Assembly (NCBI RefSeq): GCF_964059175.1
Contig: NZ_OZ060418.1
Coordinates: 248,001-312,000 of the forward strand
DNA from: Buchnera aphidicola (Brachycaudus tragopogonis)
GTDB taxonomy: Bacteria > Pseudomonadota > Gammaproteobacteria > Enterobacterales > Enterobacteriaceae
Length of the DNA stretch: 64,000 bases
Direction: 5' to 3'
Shown: one piece after another, positions 1 through 9,711 of the stretch
Numbering within the stretch: position 1 is the first letter of the stretch
Layout: every line of letters starts with the position of its first letter
Translations under genes and position numbers: made by a program
Notes under the pieces: model-generated
What the model saw: the letters and a program-made list of their open reading frames with translations, nothing else
Told to the model about the DNA's origin: nothing
Database searches by the model: none

Positions 1-149
1 TTATCAGGATTGATTACTTGTAAAAAAAATATTCGTAATACTAAAATAAATAAAGATAATAAAATAAAACTACATAATACAAAAAAACGCCAATTTATAT
101 AAATATTTTTTTTTTCTTTAAAAAAGTTGTTCTTTTTTATTCTGTACAT
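1..149 (-). CDS. ftsI: Peptidoglycan transpeptidase FtsI (PBP3), N-terminal fragment
   Basis: Only the first 49 codons lie in the window; the gene runs off the left edge. Reading the minus strand from ATG at 149-147 gives a short basic N-terminus followed by one membrane segment at about residues 19-43. The segment INWRFFVLCSF and the ending LQVINPD match the cytoplasmic tail and transmembrane anchor of E. coli FtsI (ISWRFALLC, LQVISPD). FtsI cross-links septal peptidoglycan during division. It follows rsmH and ftsL in the same order as the E. coli dcw cluster. The ribosome binding site is weak. The catalytic domain is outside the window, so its integrity cannot be judged. Confidence 0.9.
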   Translation of the reverse strand, partial: MYRIKKNNFFKEKKNIYINWRFFVLCSFILLSLFILVLRIFFLQVINPD

Positions 150-305
150 TTTTTAGATAACATCCATTAATTTCTATTTATTTGGTTAAATAAAATTTTT
201 TAATAATAGATTATTATTTCGTGCTTTTAATAAATAGAAAATATTTTTTAAATTGTGGAATTAATAGATAAAGAATTCTTTTCAATAATTAAATTTCTCC
301 ATTCA

Positions 306-491
306 TCATTTTTTTTTTTTTTCGATAATAAGATATTCTTCTTGAGCAATTAATAGACGAGTTTCATAAACTGTAACAACAACACAACTAGCAGATAGAG
401 TGATAATCATTAATAAAATTAGATGAATTTTGCCATGTAAAAGAAAATCTTTTTTAATTATTTTAGGTAAATCATAACGTTTGATTTTCAT
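306..491 (-). CDS. ftsL: Cell division protein FtsL, frameshifted at a poly(A) run
   Basis: FtsL is a bitopic divisome protein that works with FtsB and FtsQ. The readable frame gives 61 residues: a basic N-terminus, a membrane helix at about 24-41 and the conserved TRLLIAQEE start of the coiled coil. It then enters a run of 14 A (minus strand, 322-309) and meets TGA at 308-306. E. coli FtsL has about 121 residues. Just past the run, another frame continues the family sequence: DEWRNLIIEKNSL, compared with E. coli IEWRNLILEENAL, ending at TAA 250-248. Losing one A, or gaining two, would join the two parts into a protein of about 80 residues. It is either decayed or dependent on slippage. Confidence 0.85.
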   Translation of the reverse strand: MKIKRYDLPKIIKKDFLLHGKIHLILLMIITLSASCVVVTVYETRLLIAQEEYLIIEKKKK

Positions 492-493
492 AT

Positions 494-1435
494 TTATCCT
501 TGTAATTCTGCTATGCGTAATATAGAGCTTCGAGCTCTAGGGTTATTTTTTATCTCATTTTGAGTAGGCAATACACGATCAATAATTTTTAATTTACATA
601 TTTTTAAGGTTTGTATTTGCTTTTCTGTAATAGCCATTCCATAGGGTACTATTGCTTTTGTGCTATGTTTTATCATAAATCTTTTAACTATTCTATCTTC
701 TAGAGAATGAAAGCTAATAATTGATAATCTTCCCCCAGGTTTTAATATTTTTAATGTATCTTCTAAAACTTTTTTAATTTCTTCCAATTCTTGATTAATA
801 TAAATTCGAATCGCTTGAAAACTTCTTCGTGCTGGATGTTTTTTAAATTGATTTCTTATTGGTGTAGCTTTTTTTATAATATCAACTAATTCTAAAGTAC
901 TTGTTATTTTTTTGATTTTATTATTATTTTTAATTGCACTAGCTATTTTTTTTGAAAAACGTTCTTCTCCAAAATTTTTTAAAACAGAAGAAATTTCATT
1001 AACATTGCTTTTAAACAGCCAATCTGCAGCAGAAATTCCACAATTAGGATTCATACGCATATCTAAAGGACCATCATTTTTAAACGAAAAGCCTCTATTA
1101 CAATCGTCAATTTGAAATGAAGACACTCCTAAATCAAATATAATTCCATTTACTTTTCCTATTATTTTTTTATTTTTCGCATAATTAAATAATTGAGAAA
1201 AATTTTCATTAATAATGCTGAAACGAGAATCTTGAATATTATTACCTATACGAACTGAATTGGGATCTCTATCAATAGAATACAGTTTTCCATTTTTTCC
1301 TAATCGTTTCAAAATTTCATTTGAATGCCCACCAAATCCAAATGTCGCATCAATATAAATGCCACTTTTTTCTATTTGTAAAGAGTCAATTAATTCTTTT
1401 TTCATTACTGGAATATGTTTGAGTTTATAGTTCAT
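494..1435 (-). CDS. rsmH: 16S rRNA m4C1402 methyltransferase RsmH (MraW)
   Basis: RsmH methylates N4 of C1402 in the decoding centre of 16S rRNA using S-adenosylmethionine. The protein of 313 residues equals the E. coli length. The SAM-binding motif [14 protein letters not shown] is at about residues 25-38, with FDLGVSS later and [11 protein letters not shown] near residue 250, as in the family. The ATG at 1435 is preferred because it yields [15 protein letters not shown], collinear with E. coli; the longer upstream frame (to 1501) has no homology. It is followed by ftsL with almost no gap. In E. coli, cra and mraZ lie between ilvH and this gene; here nothing recognisable is left in 1436-1682. 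Confidence 0.97.
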   Translation of the reverse strand: MNYKLKHIPVMKKELIDSLQIEKSGIYIDATFGFGGHSNEILKRLGKNGKLYSIDRDPNSVRIGNNIQDSRFSIINENFSQLFNYAKNKKIIGKVNGIIFDLGVSSFQIDDCNRGFSFKNDGPLDMRMNPNCGISAADWLFKSNVNEISSVLKNFGEERFSKKIASAIKNNNKIKKITSTLELVDIIKKATPIRNQFKKHPARRSFQAIRIYINQELEEIKKVLEDTLKILKPGGRLSIISFHSLEDRIVKRFMIKHSTKAIVPYGMAITEKQIQTLKICKLKIIDRVLPTQNEIKNNPRARSSILRIAELQG

Positions 1436-1682
1436 AATAGAATATATATGATATAAAATAAGAAGATAAGATTCATGGTCATTTTTATTAAAAATGGCCA
1501 TGTTTTTTGAACGTTTTTATAAAAAATTATTAAGATAAATTTAAATTTTTTTGAATATTTTTATTACATATTCAAAAAATTTGTAATAAAAATGTTTTAG
1601 TAGATACATTTGATTAATATATTTTTTTTAAATATTTTATGGATTTTAATAATCTTAAATGTTTTAAATTATAATATTTTTT

Positions 1683-2159
1683 TTATCCGCGAGAAATGCC
1701 AACAATTCCAGAACGAGTCACTTCAATAACTTCTGACATATTACGTATTATTTTTAAAAAAGAGTCTAATTTTTTTGTTTTACCAGATAGTTGAAGTATA
1801 TATGATGTAGATGTAATATCTACAATTTGTCCTCGGAATACTTCTGTAATATGTTTGACATCATCTTTTTTATAGTTATTTATTTGAACTTTTAATAACA
1901 TAATTTCGCGTTCTATATAAGAAGATTGACCAATTTGTGCTACTCTTAACACATCTATTAATTTGTGTAGTTGTTTTTCAATTTGTTCAATTGCTTTTTC
2001 GTCTCCTACAGTTTGTATAGTCATTTTCGACAAAGTAGGATCCTCAGTTGGTGCTAGTGTAATAGTTTCTATATTATATCCTCTTTGTGAAAAGAGTCCT
2101 ATTACTCGTGATAATGCACCTGATTCATTTTCTAATAAAATAGATAAAATTCTTCGCAT
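1683..2159 (-). CDS. ilvH: Acetolactate synthase III small (regulatory) subunit
   Basis: This is the regulatory partner of IlvI in the first common step of valine, leucine and isoleucine synthesis. Its 158 residues comprise an N-terminal ACT domain (about 1-75; starts [19 protein letters not shown] and contains [13 protein letters not shown]) and a C-terminal domain with the conserved ending [13 protein letters not shown]. In the family the ACT domain binds valine and sets feedback inhibition and holoenzyme activity. The gene begins 4 bases after the ilvI stop, so the two are co-transcribed and probably translationally coupled. No truncation is seen. Confidence 0.97.
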   Translation of the reverse strand: MRRILSILLENESGALSRVIGLFSQRGYNIETITLAPTEDPTLSKMTIQTVGDEKAIEQIEKQLHKLIDVLRVAQIGQSSYIEREIMLLKVQINNYKKDDVKHITEVFRGQIVDITSTSYILQLSGKTKKLDSFLKIIRNMSEVIEVTRSGIVGISRG

Positions 2160-2163
2160 ATTT

Positions 2164-3879
2164 TTAGGAGACCTCTTTTGTCCTTAACCACATTTCATTC
2201 ATGCCACCACCTTGAATTTGCATGGGATAAACATGCTCAGAATTATCTATATCAATATCCACAAAAACTAAATTACCATTAGATAATTTATTCAATGCTA
2301 GTGTTAATTTTTCTTCTAGTTCAAAAGGATGATTTATTTTCACGCCAATATGTCCGTAAGACTCAGATAATTTTACAAAGTCTGGAAGTGAATCCATATA
2401 AGAATGAGAGTGTCGTCCAGAATAAATCATGTCTTGCCATTGTTTAACCATACCTAAAGAAGAATTATTAAGATTTAATATTAACACTGCTAAATTGTAT
2501 TGTCGTGCTGTAGATAGTTCTTGAATATTCATTTGAATACTACCGTCTCCAGTAACGCAAATAACAGTTTCTTTAGGTAAAGCTAATTTAACACCTAGTG
2601 CTGCAGGTAACCCAAATCCCATTGTACCTAATCCGCCTGAATTAATCCAACGTCTAGGTTGATTAAATTGATAATATAATGCAGTGAACATCTGATGTTG
2701 TCCAACATCAGAAGTAATATACGCTGTACCTTTTGTTAATTTAAAGAGTGTTTTAATAACTGTCTGAGGTTTAATTTTTTTACTTTTTTTATTATATCTT
2801 AAACTTTTAACTTGTTTCCATTCTTCAATATTGTTCCACCAATCTTTTAAACATGGAATTTTTTTTTCTTTGTTTAGCAATTCTATCATTTTTTGCAAAA
2901 TATGTTTTGCATCTCCAACAATTGGTATATTTGCCGAAACAGTTTTAGAAATAGAAGTGGGATCGACATCAATATGTAAAATAACAGCGTGTGGACAATA
3001 TTTATTCAAGTTATTAGTTGTTCGATCGTCAAATCTTACACCAATAGCGAAAATTACATCTGCATGATGCATTGTCATATTGGCTTCATAGGTTCCATGC
3101 ATGCCTAACATAGAAATATTTTGAGGATGATTGCCTGGAAATGCTCCTAATCCCATTAAAGAAGTGGTAACAGGACAATTTATTTTTTCTGCAAATATAC
3201 GTAATTCTTGGCTACTTTCCGAGCTAATAATTCCTCCACCGGCATAAATAACTGGTTTTTTAGCTTTTAATAATGTATTAAGAGCTTTTTTAATTTGTCC
3301 TTTATGGCCTTTGGTTGTTGGATTATATGAACGTATATAAACATTTTCTGGCCATTGATAAGAGCGTTTATTATCTTTTTTTAAAATGTCTTTTGGTAAA
3401 TCAATTACTACTGGTCCTGGGCGTCCACTTGATGCTAACCAAAAAGCTTTTTTAAAAACAACGGGTATATCTTCAGTTTTTTTGACTAAAAAACTATGTT
3501 TTACTATTGGACGGGAAATACCAATCATATCACATTCTTGAAAAGCATCATAACCAATTAAGGAAGAAGCAACTTGACCAGATATTACAACCATGGGAAT
3601 AGAATCCATATATGCTGTTGCGATACCAGTAATAGCATTAGTTGCTCCTGGTCCAGAAGTAACTAAAACTACTCCTGTTTTTCCTGTAGAACGAGCATAT
3701 CCATCAGCCATATGAGTCGCTGCTTGTTCATGCCTTACTAAAATATGTTCGACTCCACCAATAGTTTTTAGAGCATCATATATGTCTAGTACTGCACCAC
3801 CAGGATATCCAAATATATGCTGTATTCCCTGATTAATTAATGATTGAACAACCATTTCAGCGCCTGATAATATTTCCAT
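2164..3879 (-). CDS. ilvI: Acetolactate synthase III large (catalytic) subunit
   Basis: This thiamine-diphosphate enzyme condenses pyruvate to acetolactate, or pyruvate plus 2-oxobutyrate to acetohydroxybutyrate, for branched-chain amino acid synthesis. The protein has 571 residues (E. coli 574). [14 protein letters not shown] is near residue 23. The catalytic glutamate is E51 in [13 protein letters not shown]. The ThDP/Mg motif begins GDGS at about 444 and continues to NLNNSSLG. A strong ribosome binding site (GGAGGAAAA) directly precedes ATG 3879. The 3880-4145 region upstream is AT-rich with no leader peptide or attenuator that I can see. Retention fits the symbiont's role as amino acid supplier. 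Confidence 0.98.
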   Translation of the reverse strand: MEILSGAEMVVQSLINQGIQHIFGYPGGAVLDIYDALKTIGGVEHILVRHEQAATHMADGYARSTGKTGVVLVTSGPGATNAITGIATAYMDSIPMVVISGQVASSLIGYDAFQECDMIGISRPIVKHSFLVKKTEDIPVVFKKAFWLASSGRPGPVVIDLPKDILKKDNKRSYQWPENVYIRSYNPTTKGHKGQIKKALNTLLKAKKPVIYAGGGIISSESSQELRIFAEKINCPVTTSLMGLGAFPGNHPQNISMLGMHGTYEANMTMHHADVIFAIGVRFDDRTTNNLNKYCPHAVILHIDVDPTSISKTVSANIPIVGDAKHILQKMIELLNKEKKIPCLKDWWNNIEEWKQVKSLRYNKKSKKIKPQTVIKTLFKLTKGTAYITSDVGQHQMFTALYYQFNQPRRWINSGGLGTMGFGLPAALGVKLALPKETVICVTGDGSIQMNIQELSTARQYNLAVLILNLNNSSLGMVKQWQDMIYSGRHSHSYMDSLPDFVKLSESYGHIGVKINHPFELEEKLTLALNKLSNGNLVFVDIDIDNSEHVYPMQIQGGGMNEMWLRTKEVS

Positions 3880-4145
3880 TTTTCCTCCAGGATACTAGTT
3901 TATTTGTTTGGATGTTCTAGTTTTGTAATTTATTATTTTATCCTGTAGTTGATCTTGATAAAATTAAGCATTATTTAATGTATTTTTTTAAAATTTTTTT
4001 AAATTATTATAAACTTATTAAAAATAAATAAACAATTAATGACAATATTTATTATTACAAAAATATCAGATTTTATCAAATAGAACATATTAAATATAAT
4101 ATGTATTATTATTTTTTTTTTAAATATTTTTTAATAATTTTTTTA

Positions 4146-5177
4146 TTAATGTATTAAAAATCTTTGAAATTTAGGAGAAGTCCATGTTGAAAACACATTA
4201 TTTTTTTCAGTAATAAGGCAAACAGCTAATTTTTCTTTTAAAGCTAATTTTTTAGCTTCTTTAAATCCTAATATTAATAGTCCTGTATCCCAACTATCTG
4301 CTTCTAAAGCTGTTGAAGAAATTACACTAACTGATACTAAGTTATGAGTAATAGGTTGTCCAGTATTAGCATCAATTAAATGCGAAATACGACGTCCTTG
4401 AAGATAATAGTAATTACGATAAGTGCCTGCTGTACTAATTGAACAGTTTGTTAAATGCACAAGCAAATGGATTGACTGTTTTTGATCTATTGGTTTTTGA
4501 ATAGCAATAATTTTAGGTTTTTTTTCATATTTTCCTGATTTGACTAAAACTGTGCCACCAACTGAGATAATATAATTTTTGATGCCATTTTGTTTTAGCA
4601 TATATGATATATGATCTGTAGCAAAACCCTCTCCAAAAGTAGAAAGGTTGATTTCTATATCATCTACATCTTTTGTTAGATAAATACCAAAATAGTTCTT
4701 AATAATTTTTAGGTGTTGACTACCTAATAAATGAATATTTTTTTTTATTTTTTCCGAAGAAGGAAAATGATTTGGTTTTTTTTTTATACCAAATCCCCAT
4801 ATATCAATTAATCGACTAATGGTAATATCTAATTTTCCATGAGTTTTTTTATTAATCTTAAATGCTGATAAGATAAGGTGATAAAAATTTTTATTAATAA
4901 TTTGAAGTTGATTTTTTTTTAGTTTGTTAAATTTAGATACTAGAGAATCTTTTTCCCAAGAAGATAGCATCTTTTCATCTTGAAACAAGCATTTTTTTAT
5001 TAAATTTTTGATATATATTTTATTTTTTAAATTAGGAATTTTTACTTGCCAGTATGTTCCCATAGTTTTACCTGTGAAGATTGTAACTATTTCTTTTTCA
5101 TCTAAATATTTATTATGAAAGTTATTTAATATATATATTATAGAAATAACAATTTTACAAATAATGTTGGAATACAT
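4146..5177 (-). CDS. apbE: FAD:protein FMN transferase ApbE
   Basis: ApbE attaches FMN covalently to threonines of periplasmic flavoproteins such as RsxG/RnfG. The protein has 343 residues. GKTMGTYWQV is at 36-45, KTHGKLDITISRLIDIWGFG at 111-130, INLSTFGEGFATDH at 176-189, a HLIDANTGQPITHN block near 266-279 and the metal-binding EADSWDTGLLILG at 292-304, all in family order. E. coli ApbE is a lipoprotein; here the N-terminus keeps a hydrophobic stretch but no lipobox cysteine after it (the only early Cys is residue 7). CAGGAG lies about 13 bases before the ATG. It is divergent from degP across about 245 AT-rich bases. Confidence 0.93.
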   Translation of the reverse strand: MYSNIICKIVISIIYILNNFHNKYLDEKEIVTIFTGKTMGTYWQVKIPNLKNKIYIKNLIKKCLFQDEKMLSSWEKDSLVSKFNKLKKNQLQIINKNFYHLILSAFKINKKTHGKLDITISRLIDIWGFGIKKKPNHFPSSEKIKKNIHLLGSQHLKIIKNYFGIYLTKDVDDIEINLSTFGEGFATDHISYMLKQNGIKNYIISVGGTVLVKSGKYEKKPKIIAIQKPIDQKQSIHLLVHLTNCSISTAGTYRNYYYLQGRRISHLIDANTGQPITHNLVSVSVISSTALEADSWDTGLLILGFKEAKKLALKEKLAVCLITEKNNVFSTWTSPKFQRFLIH

Positions 5178-5422
5178 AACTAATATATTTCTCCTGATTG
5201 ATAAAAAATATTTGAATCATAAAACAAAAATATTTTAAATGTAGATATATTTATAGTCTATTTCTTAGATTTCACTGCTGATTTAAAATTTTTTTCTAAT
5301 ATAAACAAGAAATGGAGTTAAAAGACGATGAAGTGTATAATAAAAAAAATAGTATTGTAATAATCACGTATTATAATAATAGTTTTATTTACAGATTAGA
5401 TTGTAATTATGAGAAAGAAATA

Positions 5423-6856
5423 ATGAAAAGAACAGCTATATTATTAAGTGAAGCAATGTTAGTTTTAACGATATTACTAAATCTTGGAATGTCTTGCAGT
5501 GATGTTACTCCAATTAACAATAAAAATTTTTTTAGAGAATCAGCTCCTAGTCTAGCACCAATGCTAGAAAAAGTTATGCCTGCAGTAATTAGTATTAATA
5601 TTGAAGGGAGCACCGTGGTGCGTACTTCTCGATTGCCTAATCAATTTCAACCATTTTTTGGTGACAATTCTCCTTTTTGTCAAGGTAATTCACCATTTAG
5701 AAATTCTCCTTTTTGTCGTTCAAATCCAAATTCTGACGACACAAATGAAAAATTTCGCGCACTAGGTTCAGGTGTTATCATTAATGCTGATAAAGGTTAT
5801 GCAGTAACTAACAATCATGTTGTAGAACATGCAAATAAGATTCAGGCACAACTCAGTGATGGACGAAGATATGAAGCTGAAATAATTGGAAAAGATCCAC
5901 GTTCTGATATTGCTTTAATAAAATTAAAAAATGCAAACAATTTATGTGCAATAAAGATTGCTGATTCTGATTCTTTGCGAGTAGGAGATTATACTGTAGC
6001 TATTGGTAATCCATATGGTCTTGGAGAAACTGTTACCTCAGGTATTATTTCTGCTTTAGGGAGAAGTGGATTAAACATTGAGCATTATGAAAATTTTATT
6101 CAAACTGATGCGGCAATTAATCGAGGTAATTCTGGTGGGGCGTTAGTGAATCTAAATGGTGAACTAATAGGTATTAACACTGCTATTTTAGCTCCAGATG
6201 GTGGAAATATTGGAATAGGATTTGCAATTCCTGGAAATATGGTGAAAAACCTAACTGCACAAATGGTTCAATTTGGACAAGTAAGAAGAGGAGAATTAGG
6301 TATAATAGGTATGGAGTTAAATTCAGATTTAGCTCAAATTATGAAAATAAACGCACAAAAAGGTGCATTTGTAAGTCAAGTTTTACCTAATTCTTCTGCA
6401 TTTGAAGCTGGAATAAGAGCTGGTGACATTATTGTGTCTTTAAATAAAAAACCTATTAATAGTTTTTCAGCTTTACGTGCTGAAGTCAGTTCTTTACCAG
6501 TGAGTACTAAAATGGAATTAGGAATATTTCGAGAAGGAAAAATTCAACATGTTATTGTTGAATTAAAAAATTCCTTAAAACATAATTTAAATGCAGAAAA
6601 TCACTATGCAGGAATTGAGGGTGTGGATTTAAGTAATTATACATTGAATGGTAAACAAGGTATAAAAGTAGAAAATGTAAAAATGAATACTTTAGGATCA
6701 AAAATTGGTTTTAAAAAAGATGATATTATTATAGGAATTAATCAAAAATTAGTAATTAATATAGAAGAATTAAAAAAGATTTTAGATACTAAACCTAAAA
6801 TACTGGTTTTTAGTGTTAAAAGAGGAAATAACAATATATATTTGGTTAGTGAATAA
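5423..6856 (+). CDS. degP: Periplasmic serine protease/chaperone DegP (HtrA)
   Basis: DegP degrades or protects misfolded envelope proteins. ATG 5423 is chosen because it gives a signal-peptide-like start (MKRTAILLSEAMLVLTILL) and follows GAGAAAG; the frame is open upstream to 5312 without homology. The protein has 477 residues. The catalytic triad is visible as H132 (NNHVV), D162 (RSDIALIK) and S237 (GNSGGAL). The LA-loop keeps both cysteines (SPFCQ, SPFCR). Two PDZ domains follow, at about 258-350 and 380-475. The sequence is very close to E. coli throughout. It ends before a strong terminator. It appears intact, suggesting that periplasmic quality control is under selection. Confidence 0.97.
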   Translation: MKRTAILLSEAMLVLTILLNLGMSCSDVTPINNKNFFRESAPSLAPMLEKVMPAVISINIEGSTVVRTSRLPNQFQPFFGDNSPFCQGNSPFRNSPFCRSNPNSDDTNEKFRALGSGVIINADKGYAVTNNHVVEHANKIQAQLSDGRRYEAEIIGKDPRSDIALIKLKNANNLCAIKIADSDSLRVGDYTVAIGNPYGLGETVTSGIISALGRSGLNIEHYENFIQTDAAINRGNSGGALVNLNGELIGINTAILAPDGGNIGIGFAIPGNMVKNLTAQMVQFGQVRRGELGIIGMELNSDLAQIMKINAQKGAFVSQVLPNSSAFEAGIRAGDIIVSLNKKPINSFSALRAEVSSLPVSTKMELGIFREGKIQHVIVELKNSLKHNLNAENHYAGIEGVDLSNYTLNGKQGIKVENVKMNTLGSKIGFKKDDIIIGINQKLVINIEELKKILDTKPKILVFSVKRGNNNIYLVSE

Positions 6857-6881
6857 TTGTTTTTATTTTTTTTATATAGTC

Positions 6882-6908
6882 CCGCCCGAAAAATACGGGC
6901 GGATTTTT
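6882..6908 (+). terminator. Rho-independent terminator of degP
   Basis: A perfect 7-bp GC stem, CCGCCCG (6882-6888) with CGGGCGG (6896-6902), has a 7-base loop and is followed by ATTTTTT. This is the most GC-rich hairpin outside the RNA genes. The T run lies only on the plus-strand side, so it serves degP rather than dapD, whose stop codon is at 6916-6918. Confidence 0.9.
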
Positions 6909-6915
6909 TATTCTT

Positions 6916-7740
6916 TTATGATATACTTCTTAATAATTGATTAATTTCTACTTTTCCTAATGTTTTCGAATCTACTTGTTTTACAATAATTGCAGCATAA
7001 AGATTGTATTTTCCATTTTTTGCCGGTAAACTTCCAGATACTACTACAGAATTAGCTGGAACTTTTCCGTATGAAATTTCACCAGTTTCTCGATTATATA
7101 TTTTAGTACTTTGACCAATAAAAACACCCATAGAAATTACGGATCCTTCTTCAACAATAACTCCTTCAACTATTTCTGAACGTGCACCAATAAAACAATT
7201 ATCTTCAATAATAGTAGGGTTATTTTGTAAAGGTTCTAGTACACCTCCTATACCAACTCCACCAGATAAATGTACATTTTTACCAATTTGAGCACAAGAA
7301 CCTACAGTTGCCCAAGTATCAACCATAGTTCCCTGATCAATATATGCACCAATATTGACATAAGAAGGCATAACCACTGTGTTAGAATTAATAAATGAAC
7401 CATATCTTATTGTAGCTGGTGGCACTATTCGAATTTTTTCTTTTTGAAATTTTTTTTCATCATATTTTTCATATTTTAATGGAATTTTATCGTAGTAATT
7501 GGTATAATTTCCTGACATAAGATTATTTTTTTTTAAATAAATATATAATAAAACTGCTTTTTTTAACCATTCATGTGTAATCCATCTACTATCTTTTTTT
7601 TCTGCAATTCTAATATTTCCATTATTTAATAATTCAATGATATCTTCAATAGCTTTAAGTACATCTTGATTAATATTATTAATATTTATTTCATTTTTTT
7701 TTGCATAAGCTTCTTCAACAATTTTTTTTAATAATTCCAT
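6916..7740 (-). CDS. dapD: Tetrahydrodipicolinate N-succinyltransferase
   Basis: DapD transfers succinyl from succinyl-CoA to tetrahydrodipicolinate in the succinylase branch of lysine and diaminopimelate synthesis, so it supplies both an essential amino acid for the host and the cell-wall precursor. The protein has 274 residues (E. coli 274). The helical N-terminal part is followed by a left-handed beta-helix of hexapeptide repeats at about 105-240 ([53 protein letters not shown]). It lies convergent to degP and on the same strand as map. Its ribosome binding site is weak. Confidence 0.97.
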   Translation of the reverse strand: MELLKKIVEEAYAKKNEININNINQDVLKAIEDIIELLNNGNIRIAEKKDSRWITHEWLKKAVLLYIYLKKNNLMSGNYTNYYDKIPLKYEKYDEKKFQKEKIRIVPPATIRYGSFINSNTVVMPSYVNIGAYIDQGTMVDTWATVGSCAQIGKNVHLSGGVGIGGVLEPLQNNPTIIEDNCFIGARSEIVEGVIVEEGSVISMGVFIGQSTKIYNRETGEISYGKVPANSVVVSGSLPAKNGKYNLYAAIIVKQVDSKTLGKVEINQLLRSIS

Positions 7741-7810
7741 TTTTTTTAATTTAACCTAATTGTTTTGATGAATAAAAATATTTTTTAAATATATGATTTT
7801 AATAAAAAAT

Positions 7811-8602
7811 TTATTTTTTATTAACTAGTTTTGGCGAAATTTTTTCGTTTTTCTGATATGTTAAAATATCGCATCCATATTCTGTTACTAATATAGTATG
7901 TTCATATTGTGCTGATAAAGAACGATCTTTGGTTTTTACAGTCCATCCATCTTTCATGCACTTGACTTGAGGACTTCCAGCATTAATCATTGGTTCAATA
8001 GTAAAAATCATTCCTTTTTTTAAAATAATGTTATTTTCTTTGTTTTTGTAGTGTAAAACATGCGGCTCTTCATGAAAATTACGTCCAATTCCATGTCCAC
8101 AATATTCTTTTACAACAGAAAAATCATTTTCTTCAACGTAATTTTGAATAGTTTCTCCAATTGTATATAAAGGTATACCTGGTTGAACTATTTTTAAAGC
8201 TCTATAAAGACTTTCTTGAGCTACTTTACATAAACGTTGAGATAAAATGCTTTTCTTCCCTATAAAAAACATTTTTGAAGTATCACCATGATAGTTATTT
8301 TTAATGATTGTAATATCAACATTAATAATATCTCCTTCTTGTAAAATTTGTTTTTTATTGGGAATTCCATGACATACTACATCGTTTACAGAAGTGCAAA
8401 TTGATTTTGGAAATCCATGATATCCTAGACATGCTGAGAGTGCTTTTTTCTCATGCACAATAAAATCATGACAAATTTGATTGATATCTTCTGTACTCAT
8501 ATTAGGTTTAATATATTTTTCGATCATTTCTAGAACTTCAGCTGCTAATCTGCCAGATGTTCTCATTTTTTTTATTTCTGAATCTGTTTTGATACAATTC
8601 AT
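7811..8602 (-). CDS. map: Methionine aminopeptidase type I
   Basis: Map removes the initiator methionine from nascent proteins. The 263 residues match the E. coli length. The metal-site and active-site residues are present: H78 (VVCHGIPN), D96 (NVDIT), D107 (HGDTSK), then CGHGIGRNFHEEPHVLHY, FTIEPM and QYEHTILV supplying the later His and Glu ligands. It is divergent from rpsB across 296 bases, the same arrangement as in E. coli. dapD lies downstream on the same strand. Confidence 0.98.
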   Translation of the reverse strand: MNCIKTDSEIKKMRTSGRLAAEVLEMIEKYIKPNMSTEDINQICHDFIVHEKKALSACLGYHGFPKSICTSVNDVVCHGIPNKKQILQEGDIINVDITIIKNNYHGDTSKMFFIGKKSILSQRLCKVAQESLYRALKIVQPGIPLYTIGETIQNYVEENDFSVVKEYCGHGIGRNFHEEPHVLHYKNKENNIILKKGMIFTIEPMINAGSPQVKCMKDGWTVKTKDRSLSAQYEHTILVTEYGCDILTYQKNEKISPKLVNKK

Positions 8603-8735
8603 AATATTTTAGCCGTTTTTTTATATCAATTTGTCAAATTTAATATATATTTAAATTATACTTAAAAATACATTTTTTTTAAATTTAATTGTTCATTTTG
8701 TATAAAATATAAAATATATCAATTATTATTAATAT

Positions 8736-8764
8736 TTGTAACAAAAAAGTATGATATATATATA
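8736..8764 (+). promoter_or_regulatory. Possible sigma-70 promoter of rpsB-tsf
   Basis: TTGTAA (8736-8741), a 17-base gap and TATATA (8759-8764) lie about 135 bases before rpsB, in the map/rpsB divergent region. The spacing is ideal, but in DNA this AT-rich such matches arise by chance. The long leader is compatible with S2 autoregulation known in gammaproteobacteria, although I cannot identify that structure by eye. Confidence 0.35.
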
Positions 8765-8898
8765 TTTTATACAGTGAAAAAATATATAAAAAAATAATAT
8801 ATTGATCTTTATTTTTATTTAATATAATACTTATATATTATTTAATATTTTTAGACATTTAAACTTACAAGTTCTTTTTATAAAATTAAGAGGTGGTT

Positions 8899-9630
8899 AT
8901 GGAAATAGTATCAATGCGAGATATGTTAAAAGCAGGAGTTCATTTTGGTCATCAAACACGATATTGGAATCCTAAAATGAAGCCTTTTATTTTTGGCACT
9001 CGTAATAGAGTTCATATTATTAATTTAGAAAAAACTCTTCCTATGTTTCAGTTTGCTCTGAATGAATTGAAAAAAATTGCTTATAGAAAAGGTAGAATAC
9101 TGTTTGTTGGAACAAAGAGAGCCGCTAGTAAAGGCATAAAAGAAGTTGCCATTAATTGTGATCAGTTTTATGTTAATCATCGTTGGTTAGGTGGAATGCT
9201 AACTAATTGGAAGACTGTACGACAGTCTATAAAACGCTTAAAAGATTTAGAAATAGAATCTAAAGATGGTACTTTTTCTAAGCTGACTAAAAAAGAAGCT
9301 TTAATAAGATCACGAGAATTATCTAAATTAGAGAATAGTTTAGGTGGTATTAAAAATATGGGAGGATTACCTGATTGTTTATTTGTTATTGATGCTTCTC
9401 ATGAGCATATTGCGATAAGAGAAGCTAACAATTTAGGTATTCCTGTTTTTTCTATAGTGGATACTAATTCTAATCCTGATGGTGTAGATTATTTGATACC
9501 TGGTAATGACGATGCTATTAGATCAGTGAATTTGTATTTGAAATTAGTATCACTCAGTATTTTAAAAACAAATAGTCAAGTTTCATCAGAAGCTGTTTTA
9601 ATAAATTCTAAAGAAAGTATAGATTTATAA
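8899..9630 (+). CDS. rpsB: 30S ribosomal protein S2
   Basis: S2 binds the 30S subunit between head and body and is needed for S1 attachment. ATG 8899 is chosen: it follows AAGAGGTGG and gives [19 protein letters not shown], collinear with E. coli; an in-frame GTG at 8893 overlaps the ribosome binding site. The protein has 243 residues. Conserved signatures include [31 protein letters not shown] and the second signature [25 protein letters not shown] (split by one residue from E. coli). It is the first gene of rpsB-tsf, followed by pyrH and frr. Confidence 0.98.
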   Translation: MEIVSMRDMLKAGVHFGHQTRYWNPKMKPFIFGTRNRVHIINLEKTLPMFQFALNELKKIAYRKGRILFVGTKRAASKGIKEVAINCDQFYVNHRWLGGMLTNWKTVRQSIKRLKDLEIESKDGTFSKLTKKEALIRSRELSKLENSLGGIKNMGGLPDCLFVIDASHEHIAIREANNLGIPVFSIVDTNSNPDGVDYLIPGNDDAIRSVNLYLKLVSLSILKTNSQVSSEAVLINSKESIDL

Positions 9631-9711
9631 TAAATCATCATGATTCTTGTCTTTGTAAAATAAAAAACTATATTATTAACATAATAGTCTTTCTTAAAAA
9701 AAGGGAAATTA

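Noticed and set aside
912..1115. Plus-strand open frame opposite rsmH.
   Set aside because: It is a shadow of the rsmH coding sequence, with biased composition only.
5212..5240. TTGAAT-17-TTAAAT as a degP promoter.
   Set aside because: Weak match in very A/T-rich DNA; no heat-shock promoter (CTTGAAA/CCCCAT type) could be seen either.
5423..5500. DegP as a lipoprotein (Cys25 after a hydrophobic stretch).
   Set aside because: The residues before Cys (LGMSC) do not fit a lipobox, since Leu is not at -3; an ordinary signal peptide is more likely.
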